Origin: Macrostomum hystrix
Lineage: Eukaryota > Platyhelminthes > Macrostomidae
Assembly (NCBI GenBank): GCA_950097015.1
Contig: CATNEN010000001.1
Location: 27,433,001 to 27,497,000, forward strand
DNA length: 64,000 bases
Direction of reading: 5' to 3'
Part shown: positions 1-10,927 of the stretch, one piece after another
Layout: each line of letters begins with the position of its first letter
How positions within the stretch are numbered: position 1 is the first letter of the stretch
Notes under the pieces: model-generated
What the model saw: the letters and a program-made list of their open reading frames with translations, nothing else
Told to the model about the DNA's origin: nothing
Database searches by the model: none
Made by a program: the position numbers and the translations under genes

Positions 1-124
1 CTAGCATATGAACTTGCCATTTCAACACCTTTCTGGTGGCCCAACACACTATTTCCTCCTTGTCAACGGGCTGGCAGACACCCTGAGCAGCCAAAAATAC
101 CCCCCTCCTCAGCAGGCAACCAAA

Positions 125-490
125 TCCAACTGTCTTCCACTGAAATCACACTGTCTACAGACTGAAATCCCACTGTCTTCCACTGAAATCCAACTGTCTT
201 CCACTGAAATCCAACTGTCTTCCATTGAAATCCAACTGTCTTCCATTGAAATCCCACTGTCTTCCATTGAAATCCCACTGTCTTCCACTGAAATCCCACT
301 GTCTTGCACTGAAATCCCATTGTCTTCCACTGAAATCCCACTGTCTTCCACTGAAATCCAACTGTCTTCCACTGAAATCCAACTGTTTTCCACTGAAATC
401 CAACTGTCTTCCACTGAAATCCAACTGTCTTCCACTGAAATCCCACTGTCTTCCACTGAAATCCAACTGTATTCCACTGAAATCCCGCTG
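125..490. repeat. 20-bp minisatellite
   Basis: About 18 head-to-tail copies of a 20-bp unit with core CTGTCTTCCACTGAAATCC. Variation is confined to a few positions (C/A after AAATCC, CACTG/CATTG). No gene is visible in positions 1-124. Open frames here are a by-product of the repeat. Confidence 0.95.
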
Positions 491-499
491 TCAAAGAAA

Positions 500-660
500 G
501 AAAGAAGTGGCTGAGGGGGAGAAAGGAGTGGCTGGGGGGAGAAAGGAGTTGCTGGGGGAGAAAGGAGTGGCTGGGGGAGAAAGAAGTGGCTGAGGGGAGA
601 AAGAAGTGGCTTGGGGGAGAAAGGAGGTGGCTGGGGGGAGAAAGGAGTGGCTGGGGTGAG
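500..660. repeat. 20-bp purine-rich minisatellite
   Basis: About 8 copies of a G-rich unit (GAGAAAGGAGTGGCTGGGG, with variable G-run length). It directly abuts the preceding 20-bp array but is unrelated to it in sequence. Confidence 0.9.
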
Positions 661-702
661 AATTTAATTTATTTTGGCAATAATATTATGCAGTTATTTG
701 CA

Positions 703-3100
703 ATACTTCAGAATGGGATACTTTAGAATGGGATACTTTAGAATGGGATACTTTAGAATGGGATACTTTAGAATGGGATACTTCAGAATGGGATACTTCA
801 GAATGGGATATTTCAGAATGGGATACTTCAGAATGGGATAATTCAGAATGGGATACTTCAGAATGGGATACTTCAGAATGGGATACTTCAGAATGGGATA
901 CTTCAGAATGGGATACTTCAGAATGGGATATTTTAGAATGGGATACTTCAGAATGGGATACTTCAGAATGGGATACTTCAGAATGGGATACTTCAGAATG
1001 GGATACTTCAGAATGGGATACTTCAGAATGGGATACTTCAGAATGGGATACTTCAGAATGGGATATTTCAGAATGGGATACTTCAGAATGGGATATTTCA
1101 GAATGGGATACTTCAGAATGGGATACTTCAGAATGGGATACTTTAGAATGGGATACTTCAGAATGGGATACTTCAGAATGGGATACTTTAGAATGGGATA
1201 CTTTAGAATGGGATACTTTAGAATGGGATACTTTAGAATGGGATACTTTAGAATGGGATACTTTAGAATGGGATACTTCAGAATGGGATACTTCAGAATG
1301 GGATATTTTAGAATGGGATACTTCAGAATGGGATACTTCAGAATGGGATACTTTAGAATGGGATACTTCAGAATGGGATACTTCAGAATGGGATACTTCA
1401 GAATGGGATACTTCAGAATGGGATACTTCAGAATGGGATACTTCAGAATGGGATATTTCAGAATGGGATACTTCAGAATGGGATATTTCAGAATGGGATA
1501 CTTCAGAATGGGATACTTCAGAATGGGATATTTTAGAATGGGATACTTCAGAATGGGATATTTTAGAATGGGATACTTCAGAATGGGATACTTTAGAATG
1601 GGGTACTTTAGAATGGGATACTTCAGAATGGGATACTTCAGAATGGGATACTTTAGAATGGGATACTTTAGAATGGGATACTTTAGAATGGGATACTTCA
1701 GAATGGGATACTTTAGAATGGGAAACTTCAGAATGGGAAACTTCAGAATGGGATACTTCAGAATGGGATACTTTAGAATGGGATATTTCAGAATGGGATA
1801 CTTTAGAATGGGATACTTTAGAATGGGATACTTTAGAATGGGATACTTTAGAATGGGATACTTCAGAATGGGATACTTCAGAATGGGATACTTTAGAATG
1901 GGATACTTCAGAATGGGAAACTTCAGAATGGGATACTTCAGAATGGGAAACTTCAGAATGGGATACTTCAGAATGGGATACTTTAGAATGGGATACTTCA
2001 GAATGGGATACTTCAGAATGGGAAACTTCAGAATGGGATACTTCAGAATGGGATACTTTAGAATGGGATACTTTAGAATGGGGTACTTCAGAATGGGATA
2101 CTTCAGAATGGGATACTTCAGAATGGGATATTTCAGAATGGGATACTTCAGAATGGGATACTTCAGAATGGGATACTTTAGAATGGGATACTTTAGAATG
2201 GGATACTTCAGAATGAGATACTTCAGAATGGGATACTTCAGAATGGGATACTTCAGAATGGGAAACTTCAGAATGGGATACTTCAGAATGGGAAACTTCA
2301 GAATGGGATACTTCAGAATGGGATATTTTAGAATGGGAAACTTCAGAATGGGATACTTCAGAATGGGATACTTCAGAATGGGATATTTTAGAATGGGATA
2401 CTTCAGAATGGGATACTTCAGAATGGGATACTTCAGAATGAGATACTTCAGAATGGGATATTTTAGAATGGGAAACTTCAGAATGGGATACTTCAGAATG
2501 GGATACTTCAGAATGGGATACTTCAGAATGGGATACTTCAGAATGGGATACTTCAGAATGGGATACTTCAGAATGGGATACTTCAGAATGGGAAACTTCA
2601 GAATGGGATACTTCAGAATGGGATACTTCAGAATGGGATACTTCAGAATGGGATACTTCAGAATGGGATACTTCAGAATGGGATACTTCAGAATGGGATA
2701 CTTCAGAATGGGATACTTCAGAATGGGATATTTCAGAATGGGATACTTCAGAATGGGATACTTCAGAATGGGATACTTCAGAATGGGATACTTCAGAATG
2801 GGATACTTCAGAATGGGATACTTCAGAATGAGATACTTCAGAATGGGATATTTTAGAATGGGATACTTCAGAATGGGATACTTCAGAATGGGATACTTCA
2901 GAATGGGATACTTCAGAATGGGATACTTCAGAATGGGATATTTCAGAATGGGATACTTCAGAATGGGATACTTCAGAATGGGATACTTCAGAATGGGATA
3001 CTTCAGAATGGGATACTTCAGAATGGGATACTTCAGAATGGGATACTTCAGAATGAGATACTTCAGAATGGGATATTTTAGAATGGGAAACTTCAGAATG
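703..3100. repeat. 15-bp minisatellite, about 160 copies
   Basis: A very long and regular array of AGAATGGGATACTTC. The main variants are CTTC/CTTT, ATAC/ATAT, GATA/GAAA and GGG/GAG. The period is a multiple of three and the unit lacks a stop in several frames, so long open frames exist on both strands; they have no protein character beyond the repeat. Confidence 0.98.
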
Positions 3101-3619
3101 CATTTTTCCTGATCATATTGTTTTGAATGTGATTCTTGAGAATTCATTGTTTTTAATTCGTCAGTAAAAATCGCATTTCCTTCCATCTTGGAGGCGAGAG
3201 AATAACAAAGCCAGCCAGACTTAAATTGCATCAGTTTGCTTGCACTATGCAATCAGTGTACTTAATGAATATGCATTTAGGCCAGAGGTGAGAAGTTTAC
3301 TATTTCTTAGATAAATCAGGCGTAGCTTAAACGGTATCATTCTAAAAAAATAATAATGAATATCGGTGAAGCCGTTCGCGAGATAATCGTATCACAAACA
3401 CATACAACAGAAGGCTGTGCTATAAATCCGTGGACTAGTTTAATATGCGAAATGATTGATTTCTACCTGCAGCGTCTGATACGCCGTATTTATTTAAACA
3501 TTGATTGCAGATGTACATTCTCTGTAAATATAAGCATGCTCTCTGCAGCTGAGATCATCAAGTGTGCTTAATCTGGCACATGATCCGAGCACAGTGTACC
3601 CTGCACCGCCACCCCCAAA
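3101..3619. other. Unique intergenic sequence
   Basis: This is AT-rich single-copy DNA between the 15-bp array and the first MARVEL gene. It presumably includes upstream regulatory DNA of that gene. No RNA gene, coding exon or transposon end was recognised. Confidence 0.5.
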
Positions 3620-3627
3620 TATAAATA
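3620..3627 (+). promoter_or_regulatory. Possible TATA box of MARVEL gene 1
   Basis: TATAAATA lies about 80 bases upstream of the ATG at 3706, which would leave a 5' leader of about 50 bases if used. Placement is by sequence only. Confidence 0.4.
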
Positions 3628-3705
3628 AGACTTGGCTTTCAATAATTTATGGTAGTAACGGCGGGCTGCTCAAATTCTCAAACCATAGCGAGCCAATTTT
3701 TAAGA

Positions 3706-5592
3706 ATGAGCGACGACGCCAAAATAACTGCCGCAGAGGGCGGGGGAGAAACTCACAAGACTCCCGGCATCGGACTGGATCAATTTCTAAAGACAGCTGC
3801 GGGCCAATCAAAGCGAATGAGTGAAGTGGGTGACTCTGAGAGACGTCAAGATGCTCGCCCCAGTCCCGGCATCGGACTGGACTGCTCATTCATAACATCC
3901 TGGACGGGAATTCTGCTCATTGCCGCCTTTGTCAGCTCAGTACTGGAGGTCATCTGCAGCTCATTTAGTCCGTTCGTGGTTCTGGGCGGCGCCTTCGTCA
4001 CCTTCACTGGCACCCTCGGCTCTGTCGTCTGCGGAATCATCTTCCTGCTGTACCTGTTCCGCATCGTGCCCAGCGTGCCCGGACCCTGCGGATTGGTGGT
4101 GAGTAACACCTGCGTCTAACACATGTGTCTAACACATGTGTCTAACACCTGTGTCTAACACCTGTGTCTAACAACTGTGTCTATACCTGTGTCTAACACC
4201 TGTGTCTAACACCTGTGTCTAACACCTGTGTCTAACACATGTGTCTAACACCTGTGTCTAACACCTGTTTCTAACAACTGTGTCTATACCTGTGTCTAAC
4301 ACCTGTGTCTAACGCCTGTGTCTAACAACTGTGTCTAATACTTAATACCTGTGTCTAACAGCACCTGTGTCTAAAACCACTTTTGTCTAACACCAGCTGT
4401 GTCTAACACCAGCCGTGTCTAACACCACGTGTTTCTAACAACACCTGTCTCTAACAACACCTGTTTCTAACACCACGTGTGTCTAACACAAACCGAGTCC
4501 AACACAAACTTTGTGTAACACCTGTGTCTAACAGCCTGCGCGTCCAACACAAAAATTTTACAAACACCGTGTGTGACACGTGTGTTCAACATAACAGGTG
4601 TCTAGCCTTACTTATGCTTAACGATTTTAAAGAAATTCGCTAAGCGCTGTTGACAACAAAACAATAATTTCTGCTTTCAGATGCTCGTGTACTTCTGTTC
4701 TGGAACTGTGATGGGCTTGCTGGCCTACTCAATTTCAGTGGCCTTCACGGTGGCCATTCATTCAATGAAGGAGCTGGGCGTCCCGGCTGTGTGCAGCGCT
4801 GTGAGTTTCTGCGGGGTTTTGGTACATGAGTTGCAACCCCAGTGTGTGCACTGCAACCCCAGTGTGTGCACTGCAACCCCAGTGTGTGCACTGCAACCCC
4901 AGTGTGTGCACTGCAACCCCAGTGTGTGCACTGCAACCCCAGTGTGTGTACTGCAACCCCAGTGTGTGCACTGCAACCCCAGTGTGTGCACTGCAACCCC
5001 AGTGTGTGCACTGCAACCCCAGTGTGTGCACTGCAACCCCAGTGTGTGCACTGCAACCCCAGTGTGTGCACTGCAACCCGTGTGTGCACTGCAACCCCAG
5101 TGTGTGCACTGCAACCCCAGTGTGTGCACTGCAACCCCAGTGTGTGCACTGCAACCCCAGTGTGTGCACTGCAACCCCAGTGTGTGTACTGCAACCCCAG
5201 TGTGTGCACTGCAACCCCAGTGTGTGCACTGCAACCCCAGTGTGTGCACTGCAACCCCAGTGTGTGCACTGCAACCCCAGTGTGTGCACTGCAACCCCAG
5301 TGTGTGCACTGCAACCTCAGTGTGTGCACTGCAACCCTAGTGTGTGCACTGCAACCCTAGTGTGTGCACTGCAACCCCAGTGTGTGCACTGCAACCCCAG
5401 TGTGTGCACTGCAACCCCAGTGTGTGCACTGCAACCCAATCAGTGACTCGAATCTCGCACCTGTCAACTGCTCAGGTGTTCTCGGGTATCGCCATGATAG
5501 TTCACGGAGTCCTGGCCTTCCTGATGTTCCTGAAGTGGCAGGTGTTGAAGCACGACTTTCATCGCGGCGAGTGCGGCAACTCGGTTGCCTGA
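3706..5592 (+). CDS. MARVEL/CMTM-like four-helix membrane protein 1
   Basis: Three exons: 3706-4098, 4681-4800 and 5476-5592, all joined in phase 0, giving 209 residues. Donors are GTGAGT at 4099 and 4801; acceptors are TTTCAG before 4681 and GCTCAG before 5476. Residues 1-60 are hydrophilic and contain TPGIGLD and SPGIGLD, a duplicated short motif. Four hydrophobic segments follow: GILLIAAFVSSVLEVICSS, then FVTFTGTLGSVVCGIIFLLY, then the exon 2 helix, then IAMIVHGVLAFLMFLKW. The short tail HDFHRGECGN resembles that of its paralogue at 7328-9112. MARVEL proteins of the CMTM/PLP2 type sit in vesicle or plasma membranes; a specific role cannot be read from sequence. Both introns consist mainly of minisatellite. 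Family assignment rests on topology and motif order, so another tetraspan family is possible. Confidence 0.75.
4105..4600 (+). repeat. 13-bp minisatellite in MARVEL1 intron 1
   Basis: The array begins about 6 bases after the 5' splice site. The unit is ACCTGTGTCTAAC, about 35 copies, decaying towards the 3' end. Each intact unit carries CTAAC, a branch-point-like pentamer, and lacks AG. The matching intron of the paralogue has an array of the same period and shared core. Confidence 0.9.
4835..5436 (+). repeat. 20-bp minisatellite in MARVEL1 intron 2
   Basis: About 30 copies of AGTGTGTGCACTGCAACCCC, with one short unit near 5080. The array occupies nearly the whole of intron 2 (4801-5475). 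Confidence 0.95.
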
Positions 5593-5785
5593 GCTGAGCT
5601 GCGTCAGCCTGACTTATGGAGGCCACGGTTGTTTGCTGTTGCGATGTACTTTTGTTCTTATGTTTAACCAGTTCTTGTATACCCCAGAGTGAACTAATTC
5701 TGTTGTTTCTTAGACATGTATTAGCACAAAGGTTTTGAATACAGTGTTTAAATGCATGCTTCCTGTTCCGCTGAATGCAGCTTTA

Positions 5786-5791
5786 AATAAA
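5786..5791 (+). terminator. Poly(A) signal of MARVEL gene 1
   Basis: AATAAA about 195 bases after the stop codon at 5592, in an AT-rich stretch. It is the first canonical hexamer downstream on this strand. Confidence 0.5.
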
Positions 5792-5799
5792 AAAATTAA

Positions 5800-7270
5800 T
5801 TAAGAAACAAGTGAGAAGGTCCGCAGCGTCACAGTTTCTGGGATAAAACAACAGCGGCCTACAAGGAAAAGGTCCAGAATTACTATGGAGGTAATAGCAC
5901 AAATATCCGAGTCGTGCAGTGTTTTTTGCTAGGGACTGATGATTGACAATGTCAGTGTGTGACATATTCAAACAGAGATTCTATGCCTGATGAGCTGCTA
6001 ACTAATAAAACATCATAAGTAATGCAATTAGACCAATTAAAAGTAAAGGTTAAACAATATACTGCAGCATGCCATGGTGTCTACTGAGCTTTACATGTCC
6101 GTTGTATGCGAATTAACAATTGTGTCCGAACAGTTGTGGAAATCGGACTCGGATGTGCACAACTAAAGACTGCAGTCAGCAACTGACACACGATGGTTCT
6201 GGATTCAAAACTGGAATTATTTGTGTTCACTCTGACTGTTAGTGACATTCGAGTGTACATTCCCTCTTTGACTAGTCTAAAAATAGAAACAATGTACGCG
6301 CGAAATTCCACCACTGGTTAGAGGGAAAAACTATGACGCAAGTTCTATTTTTAGAAATATCAATCGAGCGTTTCTAAATATAATTAACCGGTCTTTAGCC
6401 GGTCTAAAAGTCCTTTAGCTAACTGATTTGTGTTAGTGTAGACCATCGCGTGTTGAAATGTGTTTTTAGAGCTTGTCCGAATCAATTTTTTAAAACGAGC
6501 TATAACAAAAACGCATGTGCGGAAACAATAAAACAAAACGATAACCGTTTAATGCGGGATATTTGCAGTAAGAATATTTTACTTTTATGCATATTTCAAT
6601 GTTTGCATTATGCTTTTACGGTTGTCAATAACAAGAATACAACAGAGAAAAACTGTTTCATATGTTATGTCTCAAGAAGAGGCTAAAATGTGATGCCTGA
6701 AACTGCCAAAAACTGATCAAATAATTGTAACCAATAACTTTTTTAAGTAGATGACAGCTCGCACAAGCGGTAGAAAAGTCCAAAAAACTTAATTAAAACG
6801 AAAAAACATATTGTAAAAAGCTGTGAAAACAGAAAGGTGACTAAGATGACTACATCTTAAACCATAGGATAAGAGTGGTAAAACTGACAATTGCTAAAAT
6901 ATCACAAAACAGCAAATTGGTATTGCAACATTCAAATATAGACAGAACTGCAACTGCTTCTAAGTGAAAAAGAACTAAGTGAATGATTGAAGAGGTAATT
7001 TACTCACAATATAGCATAGGTAACAGTGCTTGTAGCATCATTTGAAGCGACTAAAAACAGAATAAAACAATTAGTTAACATCAATGCTTATCGAATACTT
7101 TTCTAGCTACTAATATAAAGTAGTAAGTGTTGATTAATTAGCTGCTTTGAATAGCAATAAATGTACCTAAATTCTAAATAATTTCTAGCCATAGAAGTTC
7201 AAATGAAAACTTATCGCAATATTCTACTGCCATGCAGTTCCCAGCAGTAGTATCATACGGATTTTCGTAT
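5800..7270. other. Unique AT-rich spacer between convergent genes
   Basis: About 1.5 kb of single-copy AT-rich DNA between two tail-to-tail MARVEL genes. Short open frames show no family resemblance. No RNA gene or transposon termini were seen. Confidence 0.5.
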
Positions 7271-7276
7271 TTTATT
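7271..7276 (-). terminator. Poly(A) signal of MARVEL gene 2
   Basis: AATAAA on the minus strand, about 50 bases past the stop codon at 7328. Confidence 0.5.
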
Positions 7277-7327
7277 TCTTCTTTTTTTTAAATCGAATGA
7301 TGCAATCAGCCCGGACCTCCGGCCGCA

Positions 7328-9112
7328 TCAGTAATTGCCATAGGCTGGCGGATTGTCGCCAGGCTGCGAGGCCTGGTAGGTCTGCTGGGTGGTGGTGGCA
7401 GTGTAGGTGTGGCCACATTCACCACGATGGAAATTGTTCTTCAGCAGCTGGTATTTGCGGAACATCAGAAAAGCCAGAAAGGCGTGCAGACCGGTGGTGG
7501 GCAAGGCGAACACCTGTTCGAGCAGAGTAGGGTCCGAGCATGTTTACTTGGTGAGTAGCTTTACATTGATGGCAAGGGTGTGACATTCGATGTGCCACAA
7601 CCATGTCTTATGAAACCATTCGATGTGCCACAACCATGTCTTATGAAACCATTTGATGTGCCACAACCATGTCTTATGAAACCATTTGATGTGTCACAAC
7701 CATGTCTTATGAAACCATTTGATGTGCCACAACCATGTCCTATGAAACCATTTGATGTGCCACAACCATGTCTTATGAAACTATTTGATGTGCCACAACC
7801 ATGTCTTATGAAACCATTTGATGTGCCACAACCATGTCCTATGAAACCATTTGATGTGCCACAACCATGTCTTATGAAACCATTTGATGTGCCACAACCA
7901 TGTCTTATGAAACCATTTGATGTGCCACAACCATGTCTTATGAAACCATTTGATGTGCCAGAACCATGGTTCATTTGGTTTCACGCCACAATATCCTGTC
8001 TAATGATTTATTTGCTGCCACAATATGTTATTAATCTTTGAAGTGCCCCCAACAAAACGCGTGTTTACTCACAGCGCTAGCGATGGCGGCGCTTCCAATG
8101 CCAGCGCCGTTGACTGCCGAGACGATGAAAGCGATCAGGCCCAGAATGGTGATGGCCGCCATGTAGATCAAGATCTGTTGGACACCATGGGATTCGGGAT
8201 TTGAATTTGTTATGATGAAACAGAAATAAGCAAACAATTCGAAGGTAATAAGGTAGACATGTGAGGCAGACAGGTGAGGCAGACAGGTGAAGCAGACAGA
8301 CAGATGAGACAGAGGGGGGAGACGGACAGGTGAAGCAGATAGGTTAGGCAGATAGATAAGATAGGTTAGGCAGATAGATAAGATAGATAGGTTAAGCAGA
8401 TAGATAAGACAGACAAGTGAAGCAGACAGGTGAGGCACACAGGTGAGGCACACAGGTGAGGCACACAGGTGAGGCACACAGGTGAGACACACAGGTGAGG
8501 AACCCATGTGAGACAGACATGTGAGGCACGCAGGTGAGGCACGCAGGTGAGGCACGCAGGTGAGGCACACAGGTGAGGCACACAGGTGAGACACACAGGT
8601 GAGGAACCCCTGTGAGACAGACATGTGAGGCACGCAGGTGAGGCACGCAGGTGAGGCACACAGGTGAGGCACACAGGTGAGGTACACAGGTGAGACACAC
8701 AGGTGAGGAACCCATGTGAGACAGACATGTGAGGCACGCAGGTGAGGCACGCAGGTGAGGCACACAGGTGAGGCACACAGGTGAGGCACACAGGTGAGGC
8801 ACACAGGTAAGCACTCACCACCAGGCCGAGTGGTCCGGGAATCTTAGGCAGGACCCGCAGCAGGTAGAGGCCAAACAAGATGCCGGTGCCGATGGCAGCG
8901 GTGGAGCCCACAAAGGCAGCAAAGCCGCCGCCGTGAATGGACCAGGGGAACACGGTGCCGCAGATGAACAGAATGATTGAGCACACAACTGCAGCTATGA
9001 GCACAATGCCCAGCTTGGTGCGGAAAAAATCTCGATCCAGACCCACGCCCGGGCCTTCCGAGTGGGTGGCGGTTGTCTCCGTGGTGGTGGCCTTGTAGGC
9101 ATCAGTTTCCAT
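7328..9112 (-). CDS. MARVEL/CMTM-like four-helix membrane protein 2
   Basis: Three exons on the minus strand: 9112-8819, 8174-8073 and 7513-7328, all phase 0, giving 193 residues. Introns sit at the same places as in the gene at 3706-5592: after GPLGLV and before VFALP (VFSGI in gene 1). The soluble N-terminus contains GPGVGLD, matching GIGLD of gene 1. Four hydrophobic segments follow: GIVLIAAVVCSIILFICG, then FAAFVGSTAAIGTGILFGLY, then the exon 2 helix, then LHAFLAFLMFRKYQLL. NNFHRGECG then matches HDFHRGECG of gene 1, and a longer polar tail ends PPAYGNY. A TATAAAT on the minus strand lies only about 31 bases above the ATG, implying a very short leader or trans-splicing. The gene is an inverted duplicate of gene 1. 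The cellular role is unknown; MARVEL assignment is by topology. Confidence 0.75.
7586..7965 (-). repeat. 33-bp minisatellite in MARVEL2 intron 2
   Basis: About 11 copies of a 33-bp unit containing CATGTCTTATGAAACC and GATGTGCCACAAC (plus strand). It fills most of intron 2 (7514-8072). Confidence 0.93.
8258..8812 (-). repeat. 13-bp minisatellite in MARVEL2 intron 1
   Basis: The unit is ACCTGTGTGCCTC on the transcript strand, starting within 10 bases of the 5' splice site. It has higher-order blocks (variants with ATGTGAGACAGAC recur every ~110-120 bases on the plus strand). The last part, 8270-8400, degrades into GATAGATAAGATAGGTTAGG-type sequence. Confidence 0.92.
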
Positions 9113-9229
9113 GATTGGCTTGGCTAGAGCAGCGTCTCACTGATTTATAGATTAGCTTCGCTTATTGGCTAACCTGCTTGACAGACCGGCACAGTGCTGC
9201 AAGGCAGGAAACTGTTTTTATTCCTGTGC

Positions 9230-10293
9230 TTTCATGTGTACTCTAACTGTGCTCTCATGTGTACTCTAACTGTGCTTTCATGTCTACTCTACTACTGTGC
9301 TCTCATGTACTCTATGCTCTCATGTGTACTCTAACTGTGCTCTCATGTGTACTCTAACTGTGCTCTCATGTGTACTCTAACTGTGCTCTCATGTGTACTC
9401 TAACTGTGCTCTCATGTGTACTCTAACTGTGCTCTCATGTGTACTCTAACTGTGCTCTCATGCGTACTCTAACTGTGCTCTCATGTGTACTCTAACTGTG
9501 CTCTCATGTGTACTCTAACTGTGCTCTCATGTGTACTCTAACTGTGCTCTCATGTGTACTCTAACTGTGCTCTCATGTGTACTCTAACTGTGCTCTCATG
9601 TGTACTCTAACTGTGCTCTCATGTGTACTCTAACTGTGCTCTCATGTGTACTCTAACTGTGCTCTCATGTGTACTCTAACTGTGCTCTCATGTGTACTCT
9701 AACTGTGCTCTCATGTACTCTAACTGTGCTCTCATGTGTACTCTAACTGTGCTCTCATGTACTCTAACTGTGCTCTCATGTACTCTAACTGTGCTCTCAT
9801 GTGTACTCTAACTGTACTCTCATGTGTACTCTAACTGTGCTCTCATTTGTACTCTAACTGTACTCTCATGTGTACTCTAACTGTGCTCTCATTTGTACTC
9901 TAACTGTGCTCTCATGTCTACTCTACTACTGTGTTCTCATGTCTACTCTCCTACTGTGGTCTCATGTCTACTCTCTCCTACTGTGCTCTCATGTCTACTC
10001 TCCTACTGTGCTCTCATGTCTACTCTCTCCTACTGTGGTCTCATGTCTACTCTCTCCTACTGTGGTCTCATGTCTACTCTCTCCTACTGTGGTCTCATGT
10101 CTACTCTCTCCTACTGTGGTCTCATGTCTACTCTCTCCTACTGTGGTCTTATGTCTACTCTCTCCTACTGTGGTCTCATGTCTACTCTCTCCTACTGTGG
10201 TCTCATGTCTACTCTCTCCTACTGTGCTCTCATGTCTACTCTCTCCTACTGTGGTCTCATGTCTACTCTCTCCTACTGTGGTCTCATGTCTAT
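9230..10293. repeat. Two fused minisatellites (23 bp, then 27 bp)
   Basis: 9230-9935 is built on a 23-bp unit (TCTAACTGTGCTCTCATG plus TGTAC). It passes into a 27-bp unit (TGTCTACTCTCTCCTACTG plus TGGTCTCA) to 10293. The two units share CTGTGxTCTCATGT, so one array probably grew out of the other. The array lies upstream of MARVEL gene 2. Confidence 0.93.
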
Positions 10294-10927
10294 AAAAAGG
10301 CTGTTATTCGGACTGCTTGACAATAGCACCTGACGCTCCAGCGTATCAGTCTTGAGTCCGATTATTTCCTAGGCAGTTTCTAGCTAAACAAGCTATTTTC
10401 AAAGCAATTCTGGTAGTCACACGCATGGTCTTAACTGTTTCCTACGAAATGAAGCAAGCCAAAGAGACAAACTCAGACAAGATTAGCTGCAGCACAAACG
10501 CTGCAACAAAAAGATTTCAAAGTTTACTGACTCGTACTTCTAGATACCGGGTGGCTGAAATATGAGAGTTGATGATTTTAAAAGTAATTTACCTCAGAAG
10601 CTTAAACTTAACTAACAATTCAACTTTACAATTTACTCGGGATTCGAACTCACGACTGTTAAGCACGAATAAACTATTTTACAAAGTGAATCGAATTAAT
10701 TTAATCTCAGTATATGAGTACCAGAAATAGCTTAGACAAATGGAACCCTGAACATATGTGCGGAAGATTCACTAAAAAAGTTACAATGGTCTTATGGATG
10801 AACGAAACTATAAGCTAACTTTTAGGAGGCTGGCTAAGCACAGAATTCTAAGAGCTGAAAACAGTTGAGCCTAGTGAGTCCATGGTGGGAGGGTAGGTGA
10901 GCTGACACTGAGTGCTTGGCATGTCAA
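10294..10927. other. Intergenic spacer
   Basis: Single-copy sequence 3' of the SOD gene. A GTTCGAATCCCG B-box-like string is present on the minus strand near 10632-10645, but no matching A box or clover-leaf was found. Nothing else was recognised. Confidence 0.4.

Noticed and set aside
686-3252. Open frames of 754-852 codons on both strands
   Set aside because: They are translations of the 15-bp array in different phases, with no non-repeat domain; a stop-free unit whose length is a multiple of three gives such frames automatically.
7586-7965. Regularly spaced repeats that might suggest a CRISPR array
   Set aside because: There are no unique spacers; the units are directly adjacent, and the setting is an animal intron.
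8366-9112. A 248-codon single-exon version of MARVEL gene 2
   Set aside because: After GPLGLV it reads through the splice donor into the 13-bp array; the paralogue and the downstream exons support splicing instead.
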